A stretch of 64,000 nt of DNA from Chitinophagaceae bacterium (GTDB lineage Bacteria; Bacteroidota; Bacteroidia; Chitinophagales; Chitinophagaceae): contig JAIXOJ010000198.1 of assembly GCA_027486835.1 (NCBI GenBank), positions 1 through 64,000 on the forward strand, in the 5' to 3' direction. The notes beneath the pieces are model-generated. The model did no database searches and had not been told where the DNA came from. It saw only the letters and a program-made list of their open reading frames with translations. Below, in pieces: positions 36,569 to 45,171 of this stretch (position 1 is its first letter; every line of letters starts with the position of its first letter). Made by a program: the position numbers and the translations under genes.

Positions 36569-37813
36569 TTATTGCTTTAAAATTGTTAACGTCTTACTGG
36601 TTTTATTGGTACAACTTTGTTCTGAAATTGTCGTAAGGGTGACTGTGTAGTTTTTATCCACGGTGCCAATTGGGTATGCATGAATTACACTAGTATTTGT
36701 AGTCATTGGGGTGGTAAATCCATCTCCATAGTCCCAAATATAGTTAGTTATTTTTCCTTGTGAAAGGGATGATTTATTGATGAATGTAAATTGATATGCT
36801 GAGGTTCTGATTGTATCAAATTGACTTATTGGAAGTGTAACAATGCCAATTGCTTGTACCATTTTTTGTGCAATAAACAAAACGGATGTTCCTTTTCTCG
36901 CGGTAACTGTTACTAGGTAATTGCCTCTCGTAGTGTAGTTGTGCGTGACTATGGTACCAGTTTGGCTGGTATTATCTCCAAAATCCCAAATAAGGGAAGT
37001 ACCTGCCGTTAATGTAGTAGCCTTACAAGTGAATGTAAATTGTTCTGAACTTCCGTTAGGACCACATGGATCAGTTTGTGAATAGGTAATTGTATCTGAA
37101 CCCAGATTACCTCCTGCTAAAACACTAGCGTTTTTTGTTGTGGTGCTAAAACAACCATTTGCGTTTCGTACAGTAAGTGTAACATTATAATTGGTTGTGG
37201 GGTTGGATAATGGAAATCCATGAATTATGGAGGGGCTATTGGTTTCGTCGATTGAGCCATCTGTAAATGACCAGATATATTTATCAATGTTACCAGTGGA
37301 AGTACTTCTAAATAAGTAGTTATTGGCTGAGGTGGTTTGGCTAAGTCTTGTAGCAACGAAGGATGCGACGGGAGCTGGGAAAGTGAAAGTGGTTTCAGCG
37401 GAATCTTGAACAACGCGATTGCTGTCAAGTACTCGTGCTATTACTGTATAAGTTCCTGTTTTGGCATATTGATTAGCAGTAGTAGGTTTGTCGGTGGAAA
37501 TATTGCCATCGCCGAAAGTCCAAAGAATGGTGGTATTACTGGGGATGTTTTTACCTGAAAGAGTGAAACTAACTTTTATATTATTGGTGGCACAAGGGTC
37601 TATGGGGCTTGAGGTAATTAGGTATTGTCCACCAAGTACTGACGTTGCTGGCGTACCGTTTGGATCAAGTGGAACGGAAATAACTGTTGAGGGATCCGTA
37701 GTCGTATTTCCTACTTGGTTCGTTACAGTAGGTGTGCAAGCGTTAAATATAATAAGCCAAATGAATAAGCCAATTAGTGGATATTTTTTGAAGTAACAGC
37801 AAATTTCTCTCAT
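36569..37813 (-). CDS. Lipoprotein with four PKD domains
   Basis: 414 residues from the ATG at 37813, which gives a proper lipoprotein signal (hydrophobic stretch, lipobox FNAC). The open frame runs upstream to 37918 but the extra 35 residues would bury the signal. Four PKD-like beta-sandwiches follow, seen as WTFGDGN, WSFTDGS, WDFGDNT and WDYGDGF with HGFP/HAYP-type strands after. PKD domains are spacers or carbohydrate and protein binders on the cell surface. It has no T9SS domain, so surface exposure would depend on lipoprotein export. It shares its strand with the following giant gene but is separated from it by about 175 bp. Confidence 0.85.
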   Translation of the reverse strand: MREICCYFKKYPLIGLFIWLIIFNACTPTVTNQVGNTTTDPSTVISVPLDPNGTPATSVLGGQYLITSSPIDPCATNNIKVSFTLSGKNIPSNTTILWTFGDGNISTDKPTTANQYAKTGTYTVIARVLDSNRVVQDSAETTFTFPAPVASFVATRLSQTTSANNYLFRSTSTGNIDKYIWSFTDGSIDETNSPSIIHGFPLSNPTTNYNVTLTVRNANGCFSTTTKNASVLAGGNLGSDTITYSQTDPCGPNGSSEQFTFTCKATTLTAGTSLIWDFGDNTSQTGTIVTHNYTTRGNYLVTVTARKGTSVLFIAQKMVQAIGIVTLPISQFDTIRTSAYQFTFINKSSLSQGKITNYIWDYGDGFTTPMTTNTSVIHAYPIGTVDKNYTVTLTTISEQSCTNKTSKTLTILKQ

Positions 37814-37987
37814 TCTTATTTTTCTCCTTTTGGTTAAGTACGAAAGTAAATCCAATTTATAATTCATGATTTTCTTAATCGCCTCCTTTGATTTTAGAAC
37901 GTAGGTAAACAATTGCAATGTTACTTTATTTTTATTTTAGGTTTAAGATTCGTTATTGATTTATTCAATTATGAAAAGCTATTAAGA

Positions 37988-40900
37988 TTATTGTTTGATA
38001 AATTGAGTGCATGTTCCTTTTGTCCAGATAGAAACGCATCGGATGAAAAAACTGCTTTTGGGTAGGTTTCTTACATCTAGGCGATAATTTCCCGTAAAGA
38101 AGTTTTTTTTCTGTAGCAATAATTGACCTTCAAAATTATACACTTGAATGATTGAATTAGCTTGAACATTTTTTATCGTGAGGTAGCTGGATGTGGGGTT
38201 AGGAAAGAGTGAAAGAGGTGGATTGTTACATTCTTTTGGATCTACTGCCAGTACATCGGAATATAAATTTGTTTTGAAATTCTTGCATAGTACTGAGCTG
38301 TCTCGATAGCTTATGCGATAATAAATGGTACTTACAGAGTCCGTATATCGACTGATGCTTGTATCAATATAGCGGTAGTCTACATTATTGATTCCTGATA
38401 GGGATGGGTAGGTAACTAGCGAACTGTAATTAATATTGTCAATACTTCTTTCTAGCGTATAAGTACTTACATTGGGATTAGGATAGGGTTGCCATTTAAC
38501 AGTAATAGCATATTGCTCGCACGAACTCGTAAAACTATTCATTGTGATTACATAACAAGGAATGACCAAGGAGTCTATTTTACTATACTGGAATTTGTTG
38601 GGGGCTTTTGCGCATAGTGTATCAATATATGCTACGCGATAGAAAAAAATGCCTCTTTTGGCTGGAAGGGTGTCTTCAATGGTATATATCCGCCCACCTA
38701 AGGTATCTGGTAAGACTGGAATACTGATTACGTTACTATAATTTTTTCCATCATTACTTCTTTGTAAAACGTATACTGAAATATAGGCACTAGAAAGGGC
38801 TGTCCATTGGATAGTTGCTGTTTGGTTGTTTTCGTTATTCCATTGAGGGCGGATTAGTACGGGGGCGGGGGTGCAGGTAATGGGTGGAAATGGAGAAACC
38901 GAATTAGATAATCGATTGATACTGCGAATATTACAAATTGAATCAAAGGCAACTACTCGATAGTAAACGATGCCTGAGTCAACTGAAACCGGATCGAGGT
39001 ATTGGTAAGAGCCTGATGCATTTTTGTAGATTGCGGGTAAGGTGGTAGCAATAACATAATTGGTATCGTTGAAGCTTTTTTGTAGTTCATAATACTTGAT
39101 ATTGGCATCCGTTACAGGCCTCCAATTAATTTGTATGTATTGGTCACTAATGCGGCTTGCATAAAAACTATCTAATGGATAGGTATTACAAGAAAGTATG
39201 CTTAATTTATTTGAAGGTGTATAGTAAGCAACGCCACAAATAGTATCAGTAATAGCCAACTTGTAATAAACCTGATTGCTGCCAAGGGGTAAGGTATCAT
39301 TCCACTCGTAAGTGTTCCCAGATGCATTAAACCCAGTAGGGAAATTTCTTAGCGTAATGAAATGAACACTGTCAGTACTACGAAGCAGGCTGTAAAAAGC
39401 AATGCTGGTATCTGAAGTACTTTTCCACCGAATATTTACAGTTCTATTAAAAGTATAATTAGCGGTAAGGGCAGGGTAAACTTGGTTACAGACGCGTACC
39501 GAATTAGTTTGTGCAGGTGCGCACACTATCCTTTTTGCATTTTTAGATAATCCATATCTGCTTGAAAGCAAGATAGAATCACCATAATCTGTACGATTGT
39601 TTAAGTTGCCTTGAGGATCATAATTGGCCATCTGGCGAAGATTACATTTGTCGTCGTTCCAAGTCCAAGCTAACCAGCCAATTTTTCTTTGTTGTAATAG
39701 GGTTAGAAAATCTTGGTATTTTAATTCCCACTTACATTCATTAGTTGGTGGAGATTGGTTGTTGGCTACTTCCCCAAATACATAAGTTAGGTTTTGTGTT
39801 TGCATTTGGTCTAATTCATCTACCATAGCGGTGAGATTTTCACCAGCGTTGTTCACCTCGTTGGGCTTAAAATGCCAATAGCTGTGTACGCTAAAAACTA
39901 TATTGTGAAAAGGGTCAGTTGTTAGTAGAATTTGTCCTACTGTTCCACTAGAATTTGAACCAGCAAAGACATCCCAGTTTTGACCAAAATCTGGTGCATC
40001 AATCATAATGGGTACCCTAATACCTGCCTGCCTGATGGCCAGAATGGCTGATCTATAATGAACTACAAAACTGTCCAATGCAGCTTGGTGGCTGAACGTG
40101 CTGTTTTTCCATAACCCTACCTCATTGCCCAAATTGATTATTAAATAGTTCTTATGCTTTTCAATTAAGTTAACGACATCTTTTCTTATCCAAAAGCTTG
40201 TAATCAATTGGTCGAAAGCAGCCCAGTTTTGGGTTTGTCCAAGGTAGGTTTGGTCAAAAAGGCAGAGGATAGGTATTACTTGGTTTCTGCCGCATCTAGA
40301 GAGTAAGGTATCTAGATGGAATAAACTGGCCACTTCGTCTTTTCCTTGATTCGTACGAATAGTGCCATCATTTACCCATTGTATTCTTACCGCATTGGCT
40401 CCAGAAGATAAAATTTGATTCAATTTAGAATTGGCCGCATTGATGTGTTTTACCAAATAATAGTCGTCAATGGCAGCATAATTTACCCCATTAAGTACTA
40501 ATTCTTGGTTACAGGAATTGAATAGTTTCCCATCTTTTGTGTATAGGGTATCTTGTGTATTAACAGTAGTAGGAGTAGAGGTTTGCAGCACTGTATCTGT
40601 AATTTGTATGAACTGCGTTCCACAATTTGCGTTCTGATATTGCAACCGATAGTACAATATATTATCTGCTATGTTCAACGTGTCTGCAAATCCATAGGCT
40701 CCGCCAGAATTGCCGTATTTACTTGCAACACTATCAATTGTTGTAAAAGTATTATTGTCTGTGCTGCGCTGCAATACATAAAAAGTCACGCCTGCATCAC
40801 TTTTAGTTACCCAATTGATATTGACCACATTGTTTTGGTAAGTTGTGGTAAAACTGCTCGGCGATAGGCTAATGCAATTGGTAGCAGATACTTTTCTCAA

Positions 40901-42988
40901 GCGTCTATTTTTGGTATCTGCCAAATACAATTGGTTATTCGCATCTAGCGCTAAGCCTACAGGGAAATTAATACTGGCCTTTACGGCTAATCCCCCATCA
41001 CCAGCAAATCGACCTTCAAAAAAACTATTGATAAATCCATCCCCTACAATTGTAGTTATGATGCCTCCACCGTTTATTTTTCTAATCCGCTGGTTGTAGG
41101 TGTCTGCTATATATAGGTTGCCTTGGTTATCCCCCACAATACCACCGCCTGGGGTTAAGCCTGCTTGTGTAGCTAGTCCACCATCGCCTGAGAAAAGGGG
41201 TAAACTATTACCAGCGAGGGTAGTGATGATTCCACTTGGACTTACCTTTCTTACTCGGAAATTATTGGCATCAGCAATGTATATATTGTTGGCCGTGTCT
41301 ATCCAGACACCCAAGGGGTTATTCAGTTGTGCATTTGTAGCAGTGATAAAATCACCATTGTATCCCGCTATTCCATTACCAGCTACTTTGGTAATAATGC
41401 CATTTACGCCAATTTTCCTCACTAAGTTATTACCTGCATCGGCCACATAAATATTGCCCATTTTGTCAATGGCAATACCCTCTGGTCTATTTAGTTGAGC
41501 CAATACAGCAAAGTTGCCATCACCCACATTGCCAGGTACACCCGTACCAGCGATGGTGGCAATAGCTCCACCAGTGGAAAATACCTTTCTGATGCGGTGG
41601 TTTCCTTTGTCAGCAATAAATATATTACCAGCAATATCCACCACAATTCCCGCTGGGCTTGCCAGCGTGGCGTTCAGTGCCAAACCGCCATCCCCACTAA
41701 AACCGAAATTGCCATTTCCTGCAATGCTTTTGAGCAGTCCTGCACTGTCAATAAGGTAAACAACATTATTTCCTGCATCGGAAAAAATGGGGCGGTTACT
41801 GCTATTTACCCCTACAAAAGCGGGACTTGCTAACTGTATTCCACTTGCAGGAAAACTCACTACCTCATTAGGATAGGTAATTCGAATGATACTGCCATTG
41901 GCATTTACCCTTCTGATGCAATTGTTTTGGTTATCTGCAATGTATAAATTACCCAGTTTGTCAAACTGGATACCCAATGGAAAATTTAAACTAGCAGCCA
42001 AGGCTGAATTACCATCACCCACCAAACGACCTTGGTTTTGTCCATCTACAAATCCATCACCCGCAAAAGTGGAAATGATTTGGTTGGGGGCAATTTTTCG
42101 AATGAGGTGGTGGTAAGTGTCTGAAACATACAAATTGCCCAATCCATCTACACATACATTTGTGGGAAAGGCAATGCTTGCAGCAAGCGCCGAACCGCCA
42201 TCTCCCAAACTACCTGTACGGCTGCCATTACCTGCAACCGTGGTAATAATACCGCCACTTATTTTTCTCACTACATTAATGCCCGCGTCTGCCACATAGA
42301 TATTACCGATTAAATCCACCGCCAAACCCATAGGATTACCCAATTGAGCCGTGGAAGCATTGCCATTATCACCAGAATACCCGTATTGACCAGTACCCGC
42401 AAACGCGTTAATGATTCCAGACTTTTGAATAACACGGATGCGGTGATCCGCAGAATCTGCTACGTATAAATTACCTGATTTGTCTAAGGCCAAACCAGTA
42501 ATGGCTTTAAAGCTTGCTTGTGTAGCTACCCCACCATCACCAGAATTTCCAGCTAGCCCATTTCCAGCAAAAGTTCTAATAATACCGTTGTTGTCAATAG
42601 TTCGAATGACACGGTTATAAAAATCAGTAAAGTAAATCGTATTGTTGGTAGTGTCTAAAACAAGGTTGGTGGGTTTGCTCAGGTTTGCGCTGTTTGCTGG
42701 GCCATTATCCCCATTATACCCATAAATGCCAATACCAGCGAGCGTGGTAACAACACCCGTTGGGCTAATCTTTCTAATCTGATAATTCAAGCCATCTGTA
42801 ACAATTAAGTTACCCGATTTATCCACCACCACCGCCTGTGGACCTGTTAAAAAAACTTCTGGGTCATAAATGCCTCCTCCGGCTACGGTAGAAATTGTTT
42901 GTGCATCAGCAGAAGCTAAGCAACCCATAAGGCCACCTAACACCAACATCAACCAACAAGAGGAGAAAGCGTTTATCCATTTTTTCAT
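37988..42988 (-). CDS. NHL beta-propeller / GH5 glycosidase / T9SS fusion protein
   Basis: 1666 residues. Signal peptide (1-29), then many NHL repeats (about 30-700, recurring GNLYVADSADHRIR-type strands; probably two propellers), a fibronectin-like segment (about 715-810), a GH5 (mannanase-like) catalytic domain (about 820-1165), further Fn3-like segments (about 1180-1580) and a T9SS domain starting LFPNPTS. GH5 catalytic residues are visible: acid/base Glu956 in LGNEVG and nucleophile Glu1073 in FGEVAN, 117 residues apart. It should be a secreted or surface-bound beta-glycanase acting on mannan-like or related polymers. The NHL-GH5 fusion is unusual. ATG start preceded by an AT-rich spacer; no SusCD genes nearby. 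Confidence 0.92.
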   Translation of the reverse strand: MKKWINAFSSCWLMLVLGGLMGCLASADAQTISTVAGGGIYDPEVFLTGPQAVVVDKSGNLIVTDGLNYQIRKISPTGVVTTLAGIGIYGYNGDNGPANSANLSKPTNLVLDTTNNTIYFTDFYNRVIRTIDNNGIIRTFAGNGLAGNSGDGGVATQASFKAITGLALDKSGNLYVADSADHRIRVIQKSGIINAFAGTGQYGYSGDNGNASTAQLGNPMGLAVDLIGNIYVADAGINVVRKISGGIITTVAGNGSRTGSLGDGGSALAASIAFPTNVCVDGLGNLYVSDTYHHLIRKIAPNQIISTFAGDGFVDGQNQGRLVGDGNSALAASLNFPLGIQFDKLGNLYIADNQNNCIRRVNANGSIIRITYPNEVVSFPASGIQLASPAFVGVNSSNRPIFSDAGNNVVYLIDSAGLLKSIAGNGNFGFSGDGGLALNATLASPAGIVVDIAGNIFIADKGNHRIRKVFSTGGAIATIAGTGVPGNVGDGNFAVLAQLNRPEGIAIDKMGNIYVADAGNNLVRKIGVNGIITKVAGNGIAGYNGDFITATNAQLNNPLGVWIDTANNIYIADANNFRVRKVSPSGIITTLAGNSLPLFSGDGGLATQAGLTPGGGIVGDNQGNLYIADTYNQRIRKINGGGIITTIVGDGFINSFFEGRFAGDGGLAVKASINFPVGLALDANNQLYLADTKNRRLRKVSATNCISLSPSSFTTTYQNNVVNINWVTKSDAGVTFYVLQRSTDNNTFTTIDSVASKYGNSGGAYGFADTLNIADNILYYRLQYQNANCGTQFIQITDTVLQTSTPTTVNTQDTLYTKDGKLFNSCNQELVLNGVNYAAIDDYYLVKHINAANSKLNQILSSGANAVRIQWVNDGTIRTNQGKDEVASLFHLDTLLSRCGRNQVIPILCLFDQTYLGQTQNWAAFDQLITSFWIRKDVVNLIEKHKNYLIINLGNEVGLWKNSTFSHQAALDSFVVHYRSAILAIRQAGIRVPIMIDAPDFGQNWDVFAGSNSSGTVGQILLTTDPFHNIVFSVHSYWHFKPNEVNNAGENLTAMVDELDQMQTQNLTYVFGEVANNQSPPTNECKWELKYQDFLTLLQQRKIGWLAWTWNDDKCNLRQMANYDPQGNLNNRTDYGDSILLSSRYGLSKNAKRIVCAPAQTNSVRVCNQVYPALTANYTFNRTVNIRWKSTSDTSIAFYSLLRSTDSVHFITLRNFPTGFNASGNTYEWNDTLPLGSNQVYYKLAITDTICGVAYYTPSNKLSILSCNTYPLDSFYASRISDQYIQINWRPVTDANIKYYELQKSFNDTNYVIATTLPAIYKNASGSYQYLDPVSVDSGIVYYRVVAFDSICNIRSINRLSNSVSPFPPITCTPAPVLIRPQWNNENNQTATIQWTALSSAYISVYVLQRSNDGKNYSNVISIPVLPDTLGGRIYTIEDTLPAKRGIFFYRVAYIDTLCAKAPNKFQYSKIDSLVIPCYVITMNSFTSSCEQYAITVKWQPYPNPNVSTYTLERSIDNINYSSLVTYPSLSGINNVDYRYIDTSISRYTDSVSTIYYRISYRDSSVLCKNFKTNLYSDVLAVDPKECNNPPLSLFPNPTSSYLTIKNVQANSIIQVYNFEGQLLLQKKNFFTGNYRLDVRNLPKSSFFIRCVSIWTKGTCTQFIKQ

Positions 42989-43297
42989 GTGCTACAATAA
43001 TATTGATATTTCTTCAACAGATGTAAGTAGGGCTAATTTTTTTGAATTTTTGTTGATGATGCTACAGCATGAGATACATTTTGCAATAATTGATTGTTGG
43101 TAAACCGATTAGTATTCTATTTTCAGCAAACGAGTGACATAGGTGAATGGTATTTTATTTTGTCCCATCCCGAAAAAGGAGCTAGGCTTATTTTGTGTAA
43201 ATGAAACCCTGCATCTACATTTTCTATCAGGAAAAAATCATGTTGCGAAGAAAAATAAATTGGTTGTAGGCACACTGTGGAGTAAATTGCTAAAACG
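42989..43297. other. Intergenic region with no recognised feature
   Basis: About 310 bp between the giant GH5 gene and the first hairpin repeat. An 80-codon minus-strand frame overlapping it runs into the hairpin and has no conserved character. Confidence 0.45.
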
Positions 43298-43338
43298 AAA
43301 AAAGCAGCTACCTCTATATGGAAGTAGCTGCTTTTTTT
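43298..43338. terminator. Hairpin repeat, copy 1 (bidirectional terminator)
   Basis: A 14-bp perfect stem AAAAAAGCAGCTAC with GTAGCTGCTTTTTT and a 12-nt loop. It serves as terminator for vapD on the minus strand. Copies 2 and 3 at 43866 and 45021 have the same stem and the same CCTCT start of the loop. Confidence 0.85.
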
Positions 43339-43404
43339 ATGGTAGATGAAGGTAGCGAATAGCACAAGTAATATTTTGATACCTATTTCTGCTTATAATA
43401 AATT

Positions 43405-43689
43405 CTATAGCATGATTGCTGGTTTTAAATCATTATTCTCTTCAATTCTTAACATTCGAACATCTTTTACACAGGTAGTAAACCATGGATAAGTTCTAGC
43501 TAACTTTTGAACTACTAATACACAGCTAACAGCAGTAATAGTGGTATTGCCAAAATAGACACTTCCCTGTTTCCATTCAAAGCCATTTGACTCCATAAAC
43601 TTTCTTATGTCACCATAAGCGTTGTTATAGGCGGCATGGTATTGTTCTTTCAAACATTCGGTGTCAATATCAAATGTGACTGCGTACAT
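43405..43689 (-). CDS. vapD: VapD-family ribonuclease toxin
   Basis: 94 residues, the usual size of VapD. The sequence follows the family closely: MYAVTFDIDTECLKEQYHAA, then YGDIRKFMESNGFEWKQGSV, then WFTTCVKDVRMLRIEE. VapD is a Cas2-like ferredoxin-fold endoribonuclease linked to toxin-antitoxin pairs (partner VapX) and to virulence plasmids. The strand-1 Asp in FDID is the metal or catalytic position. No VapX-like gene is visible upstream or downstream, so it appears orphan. It ends at a hairpin terminator and lies in a small toxin-antitoxin island. Confidence 0.85.
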   Translation of the reverse strand: MYAVTFDIDTECLKEQYHAAYNNAYGDIRKFMESNGFEWKQGSVYFGNTTITAVSCVLVVQKLARTYPWFTTCVKDVRMLRIEENNDLKPAIML

Positions 43690-43865
43690 AAAGGTTTCAA
43701 TTTGAAAAGCAAATAAAACGATTTTAGCTCAATGGTATGCCAAGTTTTTTTGCTTCTAAAAAAGGCATCATTTTTTTTGAGCAATCACTAATTTAATGAA
43801 CACTCACAATGGAAATTTGCAGCCCAATATTGATCAATAAAATGCTACTAAAAGAAATGGCTTAC

Positions 43866-43908
43866 AAAAAAAAGCAGCTACCTCTCCATTGATGTAGCTG
43901 CTTTTTTT
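43866..43908. terminator. Hairpin repeat, copy 2 (bidirectional terminator)
   Basis: Stem AAAAAAAGCAGCTAC with GTAGCTGCTTTTTTT, 12-nt loop. It lies downstream of the broken HEPN gene; 3' of it, CCTTAGCGA is shared with copy 3, and the 16-mer CGGCACGCTTGCGCCA at 43939-43954 recurs at 45148-45163. Confidence 0.85.
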
Positions 43909-43960
43909 ACTTTAGAAAACCTTAGCGATTGGCACAACCGGCACGCTTGCGCCAGCAAGG

Positions 43961-44081
43961 GGTAAATCCTGTTTACACCCGTATTCCAGAAACGATTATC
44001 GATCATTGTTCTTGCCTCTTTCAATGTATCATTAGTTCAATTGAGCCGGTATTCTATTAAATCGCTAATGTTCCCATTCAT
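43961..44081 (-). pseudogene. HEPN-domain partner of MNT, nonsense-mutated and truncated
   Basis: An ATG at 44081 overlaps the stop of the MNT gene (ATGA), the classic HEPN-MNT arrangement. Reading on gives MNGNISDLIEYRLN, then TGA, then in the same frame TNDTLKEARTMIDNRFWNTG followed by VNRIY. This matches the start of HEPN proteins (YRLxxAxxTLxEA, NxxINRxYY). Homology stops at about 43961, where the repeat containing CGGCACGCTTGCGCCA begins. The active RxxxxH motif is lost, so any toxin function is gone. Small size means an intact gene would need about 350 bp. Confidence 0.65.
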
Positions 44082-44395
44082 AGTAGCACCCCTTCTTGTT
44101 GAACATTTTGGTAAAAGGGAGTGATAGCATGCTTTGTTTCCCAGTCTTTTCTGCTTAAAACCAAAGGGCTGATGATTTTACCCGTTTCAAATTCCAAATC
44201 ATACAATGGATTTTTTATCCTTTTCTCATCACCATTGGTAAGCTTATCTGAATCAACTAGTATCAACAAATCAAAATCTGAATGTTTTTTGCCCTCACCA
44301 CGAGCGTGGGAACCATACAAAATAACCGTTGCGGTGGGTTCTGATTCAGCCACTATCTGTTTGATTCTTAGTAGCAGTTTTTTCTTTGAAGTCAT
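44078..44395 (-). CDS. MNT-family minimal nucleotidyltransferase
   Basis: 105 residues. The pol-beta nucleotidyltransferase signature GSHARG (28-33) followed by SDFDLLI (Asp40, Asp42) is intact. In HEPN-MNT modules such proteins act as antitoxins that AMPylate or otherwise block the HEPN RNase. Here the HEPN gene directly downstream is broken (see 43961-44081), leaving an orphan MNT. A good Bacteroidota promoter precedes it (44413-44442). ATG start at 44395. Confidence 0.87.
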   Translation of the reverse strand: MTSKKKLLLRIKQIVAESEPTATVILYGSHARGEGKKHSDFDLLILVDSDKLTNGDEKRIKNPLYDLEFETGKIISPLVLSRKDWETKHAITPFYQNVQQEGVLL

Positions 44396-44412
44396 TATTT
44401 AGGGAATTTAAT

Positions 44413-44442
44413 CAAAGATAGTTTTCGGCTAAATAAAATCAA
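44413..44442 (-). promoter_or_regulatory. Promoter of the MNT gene
   Basis: On the minus strand TATCTTTG (TAnnTTTG, 44413-44420) with a TTG (44440-44442) 19 bp upstream. The predicted transcript start is about 10 nt before the ATG at 44395. It overlaps the 3' end of the upstream small ORF. Confidence 0.5.
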
Positions 44443-44443
44443 C

Positions 44444-44740
44444 TCAAACCTGAATTTTGTAGATAGTGGCTTTAACCCTTTGATCTTCTATCCTTTTATT
44501 GCCAATTGGTGTTTCGCTATAAAACTCTAATTCGTGTACTTCTATATCGAAAATCCCAATTACAGGAGACAGATTTTTGGTGTGATTATGTACCCTACAA
44601 TAGTAATTTAAATGATTATCGGTTTGGAAGTAGGTAATATTTGTGTCTAAATAATTAGCTAATTGGTAAGGTACTGTCAACTGTTGAAGCTTTTTTTTCA
44701 ATGTAGTCCTTAATTTTTCCTTTTTTAACAGCATTGGCAA
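44444..44740 (-). CDS. Hypothetical small ORF overlapping the antitoxin-like gene
   Basis: 98 codons from an ATG at 44740. The first 14 codons overlap the 54-residue gene in another frame and are Lys-rich; the coding-like part begins at about LQQLTVPYQLANYLDTN, which follows an A8 tract (T8 at 44691-44698 on the plus strand). Removing one A would fuse the 54-residue frame to this one, giving about 125 residues. So this is either the downstream toxin-position gene (possible TTG start at 44701) or the shifted 3' half of a single gene. The protein has beta character (VIGIFDIEVHELEFYSE) and is not recognised. Confidence 0.4.
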   Translation of the reverse strand: MPMLLKKEKLRTTLKKKLQQLTVPYQLANYLDTNITYFQTDNHLNYYCRVHNHTKNLSPVIGIFDIEVHELEFYSETPIGNKRIEDQRVKATIYKIQV

Positions 44741-44819
44741 AAGCTGCTTTTTCTGCCATGTGCTTTTTAATTGCTATGGAAGCTATGGAGTCTTTTCTGA
44801 TGGTTATTTTAATTGACAT
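44655..44819 (-). CDS. Small antitoxin-like protein (54 residues)
   Basis: Too short for ordinary ORF calling. MSIKITIRKDSIASIAIKKH, then MAEKAAFANAVKKGKIKDYI and ending TLPIS. It resembles, from memory, short antitoxin-position proteins of Bacteroidota that begin KITIRKDS and end in a PIS/PIQ tail. A good promoter lies 32 bp upstream (44851-44879), which supports it as a real gene. It overlaps the 98-codon ORF. The A8 tract in its codons 41-43 is a possible slippage site. Confidence 0.5.
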   Translation of the reverse strand: MSIKITIRKDSIASIAIKKHMAEKAAFANAVKKGKIKDYIEKKASTVDSTLPIS

Positions 44820-44850
44820 AATTAGTGATTAAATTACGGTAATAAGTTTC

Positions 44851-44879
44851 CAAATTTAGGCGAAATCTATTTTATGCAA
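44851..44879 (-). promoter_or_regulatory. Promoter of the small antitoxin-like gene
   Basis: Minus-strand TAAATTTG (TAnnTTTG, 44851-44858) with TTG (44877-44879) 18 bp upstream. The expected transcript start is about 25 nt before the ATG at 44819. Confidence 0.5.
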
Positions 44880-45020
44880 GCAATCTCAAACTACAAAAGT
44901 TTTTGAAGGAATGAAAATGATTGCGGAAAGTAATCGACAAAAAAGCCACGGGTTAGCCTGGTTAAATATTTCTAGACACACCGAAACACTACTTATTGCG
45001 CTAATTTTAGACATCAATAC

Positions 45021-45060
45021 AAAAAAAGCAGCTACCTCTTTTTGGAGTAGCTGCTTTTTT
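45021..45060. terminator. Hairpin repeat, copy 3 (bidirectional terminator)
   Basis: Stem AAAAAAGCAGCTAC with GTAGCTGCTTTTTT and an 11-nt loop. It lies about 110 bp downstream of the collagen-like gene on the minus strand and is followed by ACCTTAGCGA, as in copy 2. Confidence 0.85.
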
Positions 45061-45112
45061 CATAGTAAAGACCTTAGCGAACAGGGATTGTAAATCCCAT
45101 TTAGCTGTTTAG

Positions 45113-45163
45113 GCGAGATGCCCTGCGGAACATCTCGCAAGCTAGAGCGGCACGCTTGCGCCA
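45113..45163. repeat. Hairpin plus CGGCACGCTTGCGCCA repeat
   Basis: GCGAGATG / CATCTCGC form an 8-bp stem with a 10-nt loop (45113-45138), followed by the 16-mer CGGCACGCTTGCGCCA (45148-45163), which is identical to 43939-43954 next to hairpin copy 2. The stretch 44820-45171 holds nothing else that I recognise. Confidence 0.7.
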
Positions 45164-45171
45164 TCGTTGAA

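Noticed and set aside
41100-42299. Several plus-strand ORFs rich in Pro and Ser
   Set aside because: Antisense of the NHL repeats, where the regular codon pattern keeps the opposite strand open.
43123-43365. 80-codon minus-strand ORF
   Set aside because: It starts downstream of and runs through the terminator hairpin and has no conserved character.
44911-45093. 60-codon plus-strand ORF
   Set aside because: It crosses the third hairpin repeat and has no protein character.
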